Positions 11,801-21,410 of a stretch of DNA of 64,000 nt are shown in pieces. Source of the stretch: Patiria miniata. Taxonomy: Eukaryota > Echinodermata > Asteroidea > Valvatida > Asterinidae. The DNA lies in NCBI RefSeq assembly GCF_015706575.1, contig NW_024037074.1:15365334-15429333 (forward strand), read 5' to 3'. The position numbers and the translations under genes are program-made. Positions within the stretch are counted from its first letter, which is position 1, and each line of letters opens with the position of its first letter. The notes under the pieces were generated by a model. That model searched no databases, was not told the origin of the DNA, and worked only from the letters and a program-made list of their open reading frames with translations.

Positions 11801-14800
11801 GACACAATTAAATATGCTTTGCAACCCAATCCTCAAACCAATAACTACTTTTGTAAAATTGTAAGCAAAATTGTTCAAACTTTTTCTCAGTACCGTAATT
11901 TTCGGAATATAAGCCGCGCGGCGTATAAGCCGCAGCACGCAAAAATCTGCAAATTAAGATTTGAAGTCGGCGTATAAGCCACATCGGCGTATAAGCCGCA
12001 CCGACGGCAGCGGTTTCAATTTTGTAAGACCTCCAAATTCTAGCCAAAATGCTCTGAACCAGTTCCATTTACACTACAGAAGCTATAAAAAGGGCCACAA
12101 AAGTTGTATCAAATCATTTACAATCGATACTCTCACAAACAAATGTGGAAATTGATGATGAGAAATAAACACCGGGAATTGCTGCCGGCTGCCCCGTCCG
12201 GTCCCCGGCCGTACATCACCTATGACAACATGCCTATGACAACATTTTCCTGCAGCACGTGAGAGAGTATGCAACCCACCGTGATTTTTCCCCATTGCGT
12301 GTGTTGTCCGACTGGAGCACTACGTACAAATCTTGCTTTGAGGCAACAGATGCTGATTTGTTTTGTCCTAAAAATATACAGGTCCGTTTTTATCTCAAAA
12401 CTTATCAAATTTTTGTGATTACTAACGAGCAGTATTCAAGTTTCGATCGTAACTTTCTTCGAAAATAGTCAAAACGATGCTGCCATTTTCATGGACGAAT
12501 CCATTGATTTTGTAAGGGGTGATGTAGTCCCTGTTTTGAGGTTTACATCGTTTCTTGAATACATTTCAAGTACAAAAATTATATTGTGAAGTTGAACAAC
12601 TGATTATCGACTAAAGAAATGTTTCGGACACCATAAAAAGTATGAGTCGCCTTTTTTCCTTTTTTTAAACAGCGGAAATGTTGGTAATTATTGTTTCTAA
12701 GATAGTGCACCCCTATATTACCTCAAATGGTGTGGTCCACTGGGGAAAGCCAGCACTGCACTAGATAGAATCACATACGGCTTGTTGCAAGTGTCGATCG
12801 AAGACAGCTTTCACCGTACTTTTTACCGCTCGGCACCAGCTTTACGTGGCACGTGGTTTCGGTTCGTTAATGACTTTCTTAATTGATTCATTTCAGCAAC
12901 ATATCTCTTCTTATACCAGTACATGTACATTAAATACACATGTGAATTTCATTTTTATTCTTCAAGGCTCGGCGTATAAGCCGCCCTGTGTATAAGCCGC
13001 AGTAAACATTTTCATGGGCAAAATCAACGTATAAGCCGCGGCTTAAATTCCGAAAATTACGGTAATTTTTTTACCACTTATTTCATTAAAAAGTTATCCT
13101 GACGTTCAGGCAAGTAGACACAGGTCTTTCATGCAATTCTCTGCAATACTCCCTCCTACTGCCTCACAATGTTTCCTCTAACATGCCTTATCTTTATCCG
13201 TCTGGTTTGTTTGTCACTAGGAACCCACGAGGGAGGACGGGAATGATAGGCCGTGGGTTACTGGGACGGTTTGGACCCAATCACGCCGCTGATCCAATCG
13301 TTACCAGGTACAAACTCCGACGTTGTGCTGGACCTCAGGGATATGTTTGGAAATGGCAACCTTGCCCTTGAGACACATTCTGCCAGGATTGTCAGAATTG
13401 AAATGTCGCACCATGTAACTTTATGATTTAACATTTGCACCTGTCGTAAACACAGAGAAGCATTTTTCCACATTTTGTAAAAAAAAAATCTGTTTAAAAA
13501 CTGTGCGTTTTGGTGAGTAACTTTGATGTATAATTTTGGCCCCAATTTTTAGGTGGAAGAAGAATGCAGATGGATTTAAAATGGAAGACAATGGCCTGAT
13601 GGTTCTGGAGTTTATTGCCATACAGAGGAAAGATAACCAGCAGTGGGCCATACCGGGGGTATGTAGGGGTACCAGAGGGGTACAGGGTGGGGTGTATGGG
13701 GTTCATAGAGGGGTACAGAGGACATGGAGTTTATTGCCATACAGAGGAAAGACAACCAGCAATGGGCCATACCGGGGGTATGTAGGGGTACCAGAGGGGT
13801 ACAGGGAGGGGTGTATGGGGTTCATAGAGGGGTACAGAGGACATGGAGTTTATTGCCATACAGAGGAAAGACAACCAGCAATGGGCCATACCGGGGGTAT
13901 GTAGGGGTACCAGAGGGGTACAGGGTGGGGTGTATGGGGTTCATAGAGGGGTACAGAGGACATGGAGTTTATTGCCATACTGAGGAAAGACAACCAGCAA
14001 TGGGCCATACCGGGGGTATGTAGGGGTGCCAGAGGGTATGACAACTAGCATTTAGCAAAACCAGGGCTGTGGAGGAGTACTGAAGGGGTACAAGGAAAGG
14101 TGTATTGGGCTACAGAGGGGTACAGGGGATATGAATTTTGTTTTATACAGAGTAAAGACGACCAGAAATGGGCAATACCATGGTTACGTATGGGACCACA
14201 TAAGGGGGTACGGGACTTCACATAGACATGTGTTGTACAGGTAGCCGTAGCCAAACACCATATAATTGTGTTTGGTCTTTTTGCAGGGCATGGTTGAGCC
14301 AGGGGGCGTGGTCAGTGAGACACTCAAGAGGGAGTTTGGTGAGGAAGCCATGGGATCAATGGAAAAGTCACCAGAAGAGATTGCCGCCATTCATAAGAAT
14401 ATTGAAGAACTTTTCCAGCACGGCGTCGAGGTAAAGAAGACAAAACCCCCAAATAAATAAAAAATATCTCGTCAATTGCTTTTTAAGACTTCAATAAAAA
14501 TTTTGATTTTTTTTTTTCAGGGATTGTAAATGTCAGAGGGCCGGACGTTTTTGAACCTGGTAGACATATTTTCAGAGATTTAAGCTCATAACAAAAACAG
14601 CAAATTGCACCAAATATTAGTGAACAATCCCTGCCCCTATCAGTATCTAATACCCTGCAAAAGCCTTCCTAATGTAAGTTGTCGCATTTCTTACTGTTGT
14701 GGCAAAAAAGACAAATTCAGGCAGAAGCTTGGGAAACATGGCAAAATACAGTCACGATAATTTAAAACATGTCCCTCAATTCTTCCTTTGTCACTTATGC

Positions 14801-15153
14801 AGGTGTATAAAGGTTATGTGGATGACCCGCGTAACACTGACCATGCCTGGATGGAGACTGTGGCTATGAACTTCCATGATGAGGAAGGAACGTCAGTAGG
14901 TCTACTGGAACTACAGGTGAGAAGAATACAGAAATCACTATTGTCTTTGTCATTGCTTTGTCACTCAGATTCTGCCTCTTGACTCAATTGAATCCTGTGA
15001 AGTTATCAAGTTATCTTTTTTTTTCTGCTTAAACAGGCCGGTGATGATGCGCAGGGTGTGCGATGGCAGAGAGTCAGCTCCAAGATTCCTCTCTTTGCTA
15101 GTCACCAAGCCATGCTCAGGAAGGTAGCTGAGCTACACAACGCTGCCTTCTAG
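399..15153 (+). CDS. TRPM2: TRPM2-like ADP-ribose-gated cation channel, gene A (5' part outside window)
   Basis: Exons: 399-612, 1353-1578, 1876-2001, 2751-2857, 3478-3628, 3929-4057, 4186-4434, 4969-5143, 6218-6368, 6982-7175, 7597-7729, 8487-8613, 9396-9504, 9931-10085, 10872-11068, 13221-13307, 13553-13658, 14287-14430, 14803-14916, 15037-15153. All junctions are GT-AG and the frame stays open to TAG at 15151-15153 (about 1002 residues visible). Order: end of the MHR region, pre-S1 helices, S1-S6, TRP helix, coiled coil, NUDT9-H domain. Visible motifs: FEELRQ in S2 and YWNIVDL in S3 (calcium site), [12 protein letters not shown] in the pore, LLNLLIAMF in S6, [13 protein letters not shown] and REFGEEA in NUDT9-H. 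Family knowledge: TRPM2 is a plasma-membrane Ca2+-permeable channel opened by ADP-ribose and Ca2+. Exons match gene B one for one, mostly at identical length. The N-terminal exons lie left of the window. Confidence 0.95.
676..905 (+). repeat. Decayed copies of the upstream exon 3' end in gene A intron
   Basis: At 676-706 and about 855-901 the intron carries imperfect copies of the last part of exon 399-612 (ACCAGAGCGCAGC...CTCAAACATGC). The second copy still reads [15 protein letters not shown] against [15 protein letters not shown] in the real exon. Neither has a good acceptor in front, so both look like non-functional tandem-duplication remnants. Confidence 0.6.
3185..3443 (+). repeat. 116-bp tandem repeat (about 2.2 diverged copies)
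   Basis: A unit containing GGGATTCAGGAAG, AGCCAC, 'ataccactt', 'aaacttagtagg' and 'tgcaaagtggagg' starts near 3196, 3312 and 3428. It lies directly upstream of the acceptor of exon 3478-3628. A similar fragment (CAGGTTCCTGCAAAGCAGTGG) occurs near 45553 in gene B. Confidence 0.7.
5565..6056. mobile_element. Terminal-inverted-repeat element (MITE-like) in gene A intron
   Basis: The left end (TAGAGCTATATTAAATTAC near 5565, then AGAGCGCTAACTC) is matched in reverse by the right end (GAGTTAGCGCTCT, then GTAATTTAATATAGCTCTA near 6056). The roughly 490-bp element has no coding capacity; its core repeats short GCGTATGC-like motifs. It sits between the pore-helix and S6 exons. Confidence 0.75.
6055..6100 (-). 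repeat. Possible tRNA-derived SINE fragment
   Basis: On the minus strand there is a B-box-like segment (GGGTTCGAGTCCCACC) next to the inverted-repeat element. The A-box side is weak, so this is at best a truncated SINE head. Confidence 0.3.
6440..6655 (+). mobile_element. LINE 3' end, 5'-truncated (RTE/L2-type reverse transcriptase C-terminus)
   Basis: The sequence reads [17 protein letters not shown] and then [10 protein letters not shown]..., ending with a stop near 6622. 'GRP-x-x-x-W-x-DNI-x-EW' followed by Arg-rich residues is the usual C-terminal tail of endonuclease/reverse-transcriptase proteins of non-LTR elements. It is followed by a short AATG-type tandem tail (GAATGAATGAATGAA), as expected at the 3' end of such elements. 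Only the terminal part is present. Confidence 0.65.
8051..8307. mobile_element. Hairpin/TIR element with TTAGCG-rich core
   Basis: The left arm TGGGTCCAATTTCATGGCT is mirrored by the right arm AGCCATGAAATTTGG..., ending at GGGTCCA. The core repeats GTTAGCGCAG-like units. A diverged relative is at 35092-35300 in gene B intron 4 (GCTATGAAATTGGGCC), so this is a dispersed family. Confidence 0.65.
8958..9010 (+). repeat. Weak tRNA-like B-box segment
   Basis: The segment GTGGGTTCGAGTCCAGCC near 8989-9006 fits a tRNA B box. The upstream A-box region (CAAGATCTATTGG) is a poor match, so a SINE remnant is only a suggestion. Confidence 0.25.
10605..10668 (-). repeat. tRNA-derived SINE head
   Basis: On the minus strand a tRNA-like order can be read: GTGGTAAGCCATCTG (A-box-like), an anticodon-arm-like middle, then GTAGGTTTGAATCTCACC (B-box-like). 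The length is about that of a tRNA, but no clean acceptor stem is seen, so it is a SINE head rather than a functional tRNA gene. Confidence 0.5.
11891..13064. mobile_element. 1.17-kb DNA transposon relic with TACCGTAATTTTCGG ends
   Basis: The perfect inverted ends TACCGTAATTTTCGGAAT and ATTCCGAAAATTACGGTA bound the element. Subterminal copies of CGTATAAGCCGC are clustered at both ends, a common layout for transposase-binding sites. No open frame longer than about 90 codons was recognised as transposase, so it looks non-autonomous. It lies in the gene A intron between NUDT9-H exons 10872-11068 and 13221-13307. If TA is the target duplication, the ends begin CCGTAATT. Confidence 0.8.
13608..14200 (+). 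repeat. 119-bp minisatellite made of exon 3' end plus splice donor (gene A)
   Basis: Exon 13553-13658 ends ...CAGTGGGCCATACCGGGG|GTATGT. The same exon tail plus donor recurs with donors at about 13778, 13897 and 14016, an exact 119-bp spacing. Each unit holds about 50 nt of exon (from GGAGTTTATTGCC) and about 70 nt of intron. More decayed units follow to about 14200. The tract stays open in long frames because the unit lacks stops in most frames; those open frames are not separate genes. The same array occurs in gene B at 52935-53406. Confidence 0.92.
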
Positions 15154-15314
15154 ATTTGAGTCACAGGATACAGCCTTGTGGAGCTAGGTATCAAAGACAA
15201 TGACTGGGGCGTCGTGTCTACAACAGCAGTAGTCAGCTCCAAGATTCCTCTCTTTGCTAGTCACCAAGCCATGCTCAGGAAGGTAGCTGAGCTGCACAAT
15301 GCTGCCTTCTAGAC
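15073..15314 (+). repeat. 159-bp tandem duplication of the last exon's 3' half (gene A)
   Basis: GTCAGCTCCAAGATTCCTC starts at 15073 inside the true last exon and again at 15232. The second copy repeats the final codons ([16 protein letters not shown]) and a TAG at about 15310-15312, but lies wholly in the 3' UTR. Gene B carries the same structure with three copies. Confidence 0.9.
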
Positions 15315-16980
15315 CCAAGTCACAGGATTCAGACTTCTAGACTAATCTGATGTAAATAAAGTAATCTTACAGAACAAAATTACAGCTTTTAATTTTGTAC
15401 AAGTGAAACAGTATTCTTTTAACTAGTCCATAGTTGCTTTCTTGTTTTGATGGACCTATATTTCACTCATTCAACCAATAGGCTTTCGTCTCTCAGTTTG
15501 ATATTTTGTACAGATTCTGTTTAGATGAAGCTCAGTAAGCGAATTTGGTAATTTAACTGCACTGCGCACAATGATATGAGTCTCGGGCTTATTCAAAAAT
15601 AGATGTAAAAGACTTACAATAAGCATGAGATGTGGTGGACCCATTTAGAGGGCGTTATTTGGAGTAGGTAAATGCTTTTGTTTTTACCAAAATTTACTGC
15701 TTCAAATTGCGCCTCCTATTGTGTTCGCTAAATCTCACAAAAACCAACTACCTTTTACTTGTTTACAAGATTTCTAAGCTAAGTTTGAGCTGAAATAAGT
15801 GTTTATAGTGTGTGACTGTCTTTCAAGAAGTTAAAAGAAAGCTTCTTTGTTTAACATGCAGAGATATTCTGTTATGTGTGTGATCTCATCACCTTGATTT
15901 GTAGCAATTTTTGTGCAAAGTTGTAGCATTGATTAAAGGGATATTGTGATTGGCTCAGCACCAACATTAGTACCACTGGAAACCAATCAGATGTGTCCAT
16001 ACAAATTAAAATAAATCATGTGCCTTATAGACAGTGTAGTTGTGATCATTCTTTGAAAAATTGTAAACTTAACTGATCTCAGATGAAAAAGTATTTTTGT
16101 AAATAGCATGACAAATTTGAGATGTAGAGTTGTGAGAATAAATGAATTAAGTTGATATTTGATGTATTTTTCTGTTAGCACCTTGTGAAATCATCTCGTT
16201 GTGAATTGCACTTAGTGTAATCTTTTTCAGATCGTTTTAACTTGGAACATCCAGGTCTGTGCAACGTTGAATTGTCATGTACTTATCAGGTATATACATG
16301 TACGCATATTTTAATTAAATTATAGATTATTTTTCCATCCAAAGAGTTGAATTGAATTTGATTATAGAAATGAGAATTATATGTAAATATAGCGTTATTC
16401 GATTTTGTTATGTAAAATGTTCACTATCCATATATGAATTGTTTTAGTCTTGTTCTCTTGTGCAATAGGGTCCAGTTGGAAGGGTACTGGTATTGTTCTC
16501 TTTTTTTTCTTTCCATTTCTGTGTGTGTGTTGTGTGCGCTGTTTTGTTTTCTCAATTAGTAAACAACAAACATGTGCCTGTTGGATATTGAAAAATACAA
16601 AGAATTTAACATTTCTGCTGTTTTGAATGGGTAATGCAGTTATCCAATGTACATCAAGGACTTTGGGAGATGGCTTTAGTGTTTATCGTTTATTAAGTTC
16701 CAAAAAAAATGTTGCATTTTGTTTTCACTGTGTTCTAGGAAGCTGTGACATGAAGTATTTTAAACATTTCTTTCTCATTTGTCTTTCAATATTTTCCATT
16801 TGTTGCAAAATCATGGTTTTGAAATAAATACAAATTAATTTCTTCATTTCGTTTTCACTGTGTTCTAGAAAGCTGTGACATGAAGTATTTTAAACATTTC
16901 TTTCTCATTTGTCTTTGAATTTTTCCATTTGTTGCAAAATAATGGATTTTAAATAAATACAAATTATTTTCTATTCAATG
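15154..16980 (+). other. 3' untranslated and downstream region of gene A
   Basis: AT-rich and without a convincing gene. A polyadenylation signal AATAAA lies at 15355-15360, about 200 nt after the stop, and further copies lie near 16137, 16823 and 16953. It begins with the terminal-exon tandem copy described separately and includes a 130-bp tandem duplication near 16721-16972. Confidence 0.6.
16715..16972 (+). repeat. 130-bp tandem duplication with polyA signals
   Basis: GTTTTCACTGTGTTCTAG starts at 16721 and again at 16851. Both copies run through TTTGTTGCAAAAT and end in AAATAAATAC, so each has its own AATAAA signal. They differ at only a few positions. Confidence 0.85.
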
Positions 16981-18524
16981 TTTATATTCCACATAGTGTA
17001 CATTTTACATACACCATTTCCTCGAATTCACCTAGAAATATTGGTAACTATTTTGTATCGTAATTCAAAACCAAATTCAGACAAACTCAAGTAGTTTTTT
17101 CTTATGAACATAAGCGTGCCTTGAATGAATTGTCATGTGATTTGACTAGGTAATACAGTGAGATGTTTGAAGTGAGCTTGACTAATTAAAAACAACTGTC
17201 ATTAAAAGCGAGTTAATATCGACGTTTTCTCTTTATATTTTTCCTGTTTTTAATGTTACAGTATTGTTTGTCATCTTTTCAGAAAAGTCATGCTCGCTGT
17301 TAAATTAATGCGGTGGTCTTCGGAATATTGCTTCGCTGCCGAACCAATCATAAATTTTAATAACGTTTAATGAAACGAGATGTCGACCCTCCCCCGGTAA
17401 GTGGATCGGTTTGCATAGTTTATGTATCCATCTTAATTATGTGATCCTGTCTTGTTACGCTCCAGAAGTCACCATGGTTGAACGCTGGCGGGCTTAAATT
17501 TGTTTTGATGGGGAATATATTGAAAGAATCAATTTTTCCAGACATTGGAACTTTTAAGATTGACGATAGCTGGAGACCAGTTGACATTACGACGGAAACT
17601 TTGTGAAAATATCAGCGCTTTACGTCCACTCCTGATCCTGGCGGTTTGCGTTGTCTTTAAATTGAATTTTAAACGCCTGAAACTGAGATTGTGTTAAGAA
17701 TTTGGCTTGGGCGGGGCCCGCTTCTCTCTATCCCCGGGATTTATGCCCCTGAATGCAGGTTTTTTTTCTTTTTACATCGGGGAAATAATCTCGCTAGCCT
17801 CCGCCCCGGTTCCGATCACATCAGTACGGCTACGGCGATTTCAACTCATGGATTTAAGCTACTTCAAGCAAAAGTGCCCCTTTCTAATTTCGGTTGAGAA
17901 AATTTTTTACTTCGTGAAAGCTTTAACTTTGTCCAAACTAAACGAGAACATCGTGGGTAATATTTTATGTTTAAAGTAGACGTGAAAATAATCCGTAAAT
18001 TGCAACGATCAGCTAGCTGATAATGCTTCACGCTAATTTATTTAGGACCAAACACTGCTACATCAAGTGCAATCTTGCTTTTTTTTTGTTTTATATACGT
18101 TGTTTTTGATATTTACATGAACATTTTAGCGTCTCGACTCAAATTTTCACAAACCCTCGAACTCTTGACTTCAAAAATGTGTTGGTCTATTCTCTTCTTA
18201 GATATAGGCCTACGTAGGCATCAATCAGAATATAGCCAATGTCCTTGCACACAAGTCCACAAAATATCTTGGCCTTACAGTTATTTCTCTCCGATGTTAG
18301 GCAACTTTTCCCTGGCCTTTTCGTTTTATATACGTAACAATGAAATTTAATCACGTCTAAGTACGGCAGTGTTTTTAAACTCTTCTCCAAAATGTTTGGC
18401 TGTACAGTTAATTATTTGTCTCTGAAGCGTGTTTTCCAGATGCAACTTCCAATTCTACATGGCATTTTCGTTTTACATACCAAACTATGACATTTAAAGA
18501 TGTGCAAATGTCATTGCCGTACAG
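16981..18524. other. Intergenic spacer between gene A and the lectin gene
   Basis: No coding sequence is supported. Open frames near 17700-17980 lack splice context and any recognisable domain. The right end holds three diverged copies of the lectin 3' end (described separately) and candidate TTTATT signals (minus-strand AATAAA), for example near 18038. Confidence 0.5.
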
Positions 18525-18540
18525 TTATTTCTCTCCGTAG
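18275..18540 (-). repeat. Diverged tandem copies of the lectin gene 3' end
   Basis: The lectin's last codons and stop read, on the plus strand, GTACAGTTATTTCTCTCCG at about 18519. Related copies begin near 18402 and 18275 (spacings about 117 and 127 bp), each accompanied by a 'TTTTCGTTTTA(C/T)ATAC' block. They form the 3' UTR side of the minus-strand gene. Confidence 0.6.
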
Positions 18541-19220
18541 ATAGCGAAGTTATCCATCTTGGCGAACTGGGAGTGGTCCGCTTCGAAGCGAGTGCTGTTG
18601 TTGAGTTGGCACAATTTTGCTCCTCCGCCACGGGAGTACAGTAAGTTGAAGGAAAGACAGCCGGGATCGTAGGCACAACTGGCGGCACAAGACTTGACAC
18701 TGCTCACCGTGAACTCGCGCCGGGTGTAGCCCACGAGCTTAGCGCCCAGCAGACGCCACGGCTTCAGACTGACTTGAGGACCCTTGCAGATGCTCTGATG
18801 ACTTTGAGAGCATCTCACATCTATCCAATGTCCAAGAACGATCTCCGCACAATTTTCCGCGACCCCGCCGTTCGGTTCCCTATCCGTTCCGTACTGGTCC
18901 AAGCTGAACTCGCCCCCGTTGTGGCAGACCCAATCACCCTCGGTTTCCATGTCATTACAGTTGATCCACAGCCTACCGCCGCTGATTTTACTCCTTATGT
19001 AGTTCAGCTCTGCCAGGGATGATGGGGCAGCCATGTCAGCGTTCATCCCTCCACACATCGACCGTGACTCCAACCAATTCAGCTTCTCCGTTTTCATTTT
19101 GTAACAAGAGTCACCCCAGGGCTCCCAGTCAGCCGGGCACTGGTCCTCGTGGTTGCAGGGTTGAGCAGAAATCATACCGACGGTGAATAAGATGAACAAG
19201 ACCAACTCCACACCTTCCAT
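18525..19220 (-). CDS. Secreted C-type lectin with C-terminal PAN/apple domain
   Basis: Single exon of 231 codons plus stop. Residues 1-19 form a signal peptide (hydrophobic core LVLFILFTVGM, likely cut at ISA|Q). Residues about 28-146 are a C-type lectin domain: CPADWEPWGDSCYKM at the start, GDWVC, EPN at 115-117, and HWIDVRCSQSHQSICK at the end. EPN is the tripeptide typical of Ca2+-dependent mannose-type sugar binding, but the second calcium-site motif WND reads WID, so sugar binding is uncertain. Residues about 155-231 fit a PAN/apple module with four Cys (CAASCAYDPGCLSF...CQLNN), which usually mediates protein or carbohydrate contacts. An extracellular recognition or defence role is inference. 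Its 5' side faces a 192-bp inverted-repeat element. Confidence 0.85.
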   Translation of the reverse strand: MEGVELVLFILFTVGMISAQPCNHEDQCPADWEPWGDSCYKMKTEKLNWLESRSMCGGMNADMAAPSSLAELNYIRSKISGGRLWINCNDMETEGDWVCHNGGEFSLDQYGTDREPNGGVAENCAEIVLGHWIDVRCSQSHQSICKGPQVSLKPWRLLGAKLVGYTRREFTVSSVKSCAASCAYDPGCLSFNLLYSRGGGAKLCQLNNSTRFEADHSQFAKMDNFAIYGEK

Positions 19221-19312
19221 CCTCGGCTATCTACCACTGTCACACTAGGCATACAATGATGAAAGGCCTTAATCTGGCCAGAAGATGGATGGTATCTACA
19301 GGCCTATAATGT

Positions 19313-19504
19313 ACCGATCCAGTAAGCACCGCCCCATGGTATTCTGACCAATCACAGCCGTGATTTATGTCCGACATGCGTGCACAAAAGTCCGACATGC
19401 GTGCACGCGCGCGTATGGCGCGGCAGGAAAATGCAGTGTGGCATTGGAGAGGAGCACGTGTTAATTTGCCCACGTGCGCACTGGGCGGGGCTTACTGGAT
19501 CGGT
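19313..19504. mobile_element. 192-bp TIR element in the lectin gene 5' flank
   Basis: ACCGATCCAGTAAGCACCGCC at the left is mirrored by GGGCGGGGCTTACTGGATCGGT at the right. The core contains the direct repeat GTCCGACATGCGTGCAC twice. It starts about 93 bp upstream of the lectin start codon, so it may supply promoter or regulatory sequence. Confidence 0.7.
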
Positions 19505-21410
19505 CCAATGGCGTGTCCTTGGCCCTGACCAATGAAATACATAAAAGTGCATGGATTGGGAGTTAAATAAGGTCTTGATTGACTGCGATCGCAAGTACAA
19601 TAAAATTACTTCTCACGTGAAGAGCGGGTTGGAGTCATGGTGACAAAATGTTGCCATGACTACTTGGCAATAGAAACGCCTCCGTATCCGTCTTAATGAC
19701 GAATTCAGGATTGATTTTCAAAGGGCTCGCCTAATCTGTGGAATCTAACAAGATTTTGTTTTGTTTAGAGGGGGAAGGGGTGAGATGATGAGATGATGAA
19801 GTCAACAGATTCATTGTGTCACTCAGAGAAACAAAAGAGTCGAAGCAATTAAACCACGGATGACTTGTTCCGGATTCTTAAAATGAATTCCGTGTGAATT
19901 CTTCATATAGGTGTACGTGTCCACGGTCAAAAATAACCGATTTTTTTTCTCTTCATTTGGTGTGATGAAAAGACTTTGGGATTTGGTAGGCATAACCAAA
20001 ATCGATATTTTAAATCCTTATCAGACATATTGTCGTGCTAACAGCCATGATGTGTTGTAGCAATTTTTGGCAAATTTAGGGACTGCAAAAATGTATGTTC
20101 GCTTTCTTTTTTAAAGCATCTTGAAGTGTGAAATGCTGTACAGCAGTAACTATACAAAGCATCACCCTTAACCTTAAAACATAAAACTTTTGTTTGAAAA
20201 ACATAAAACAATTTTTAAAATTCATGTTTATATTATTTTTAGACCCTGCAATACAGTGTGTCTTTAAAACTTGCAAACTTGTATTTTTTTATCCCATTTT
20301 TACCCCTCAAAATATTCAAATTAATACAGACATTTTCCTCAGTTTTGCTAATATTAGGTCAAATTTTGGTCCTCTAGTGAGAAAACCTTTGGATATTGTA
20401 TACATGTACTCTTTTTGCAGCAGCACCCCAAATAATGGTTATAAAAAAACCTAAAAAGTATTATTTATATGAGGTTTTTTTTTCATTTGTCTTGAGTTTA
20501 TCATGTATGAAGCCGGAAAAAAGCACGTGTTAGAAACAAAAGCACATTGTGCAGTACTTCTAAACCAGTGGATGAAGAGGCAAGCAGTATAGTGTCCTCT
20601 CCCTAGACCCCGCCCTCCCCCTTTACTACTAACATTCAGATGTTTTCAATTAGACTTGGGACAAGTCGCCATGCATGCGTGTTTTGTCCGTGCATGGGCG
20701 TCCCCAACTTATTTACTAGCACGCGGCACATGTAATACTAATAGGTATCGCTCTAATATTGGTATCGCCCTATCGCAAGAAAAAATCTTCATTTTTTTTG
20801 ACTTGCGAATGGAAATGAAAGCAATGACATAACGCAAATACGGTGTATGACCGTCTAGTTTCAATTCGCATAACACTGAAGAAACTATAAATTTCGTCAG
20901 TCATGAGGTTTGCTCTGCTTTATTTCACAACTTAATTATGGAATATAATATTATGACTGGATTATGACCAATGAATGGGAGGTTTGTGGTATTAAACACA
21001 TTGTGAATGGTATCTCTTTGTGAGTTGTGTGGTTCTGGAGTGACGCAGATTGATGACGTACCAAAACGCTTTCCTAAGTTTCCAACCCCCACAAACAATC
21101 CAAATCAACCATGACATGAACTTTCAACTTTTATATAAAAAAACTAATGCCATTGTTGAAATAGGGAAAAGGCCTTTTCATTTTGATGAAAAAGGGAGTG
21201 CCTCAAAAGGTATTTATTGGAAAGCAGCGAACCGTGTTTGAGTCAACAGGTTATGTTGATATTGGACAAGATCAACGCGGCCAGGCCCTAAAGGTATCCT
21301 TCGATTGATGTATTGGAAGTTCTCCTCGGTCGTGTTCCACCACAAGGTTGCTACAGTTCTTTGGGAGTAGCCTACAATTGCAAAGACGTAAGTAGAACCT
21401 GTGCTTAAAT

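Larger units (their letters stand above)
7597..15153 (+). other. Gene A: coiled-coil and NUDT9-H (Nudix ADP-ribose) exons
   Basis: Exons 7597-9504 give charged helices and a coiled coil ([16 protein letters not shown]). Exons 9931-15153 give the NUDT9 homology domain: [44 protein letters not shown] and [10 protein letters not shown], ending [11 protein letters not shown]. The Nudix signature G-x5-E-x7-REUxEExGU is nearly complete: the REFGEE core is kept, while the first Glu position is Gly. Human TRPM2 has a degenerate box here (RILRQE), so this domain may hydrolyse ADP-ribose as cnidarian TRPM2 is reported to do. The box is split across the intron 13659-14286, which holds the 119-bp minisatellite. 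Confidence 0.88.

Noticed and set aside
13536-14023. Long open frames over the 119-bp repeats (also 52839-53421)
   Set aside because: They arise because the repeat unit has few stops and its length shifts frame; they repeat the same peptide and have no start or domain. The real exon ends at 13658 (52985 in gene B).
13659-14040. CRISPR-like array
   Set aside because: The 119-bp tandem units are contiguous, without unique spacers, and the sequence is an animal gene; it is a minisatellite.
17691-17979. Plus-strand open frames downstream of gene A
   Set aside because: No domain, no splice support, composition like the surrounding intergenic sequence.
18774-19022. Plus-strand open frame within the lectin gene
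   Set aside because: It is a shadow of the minus-strand lectin, which has a signal peptide and domain motifs.
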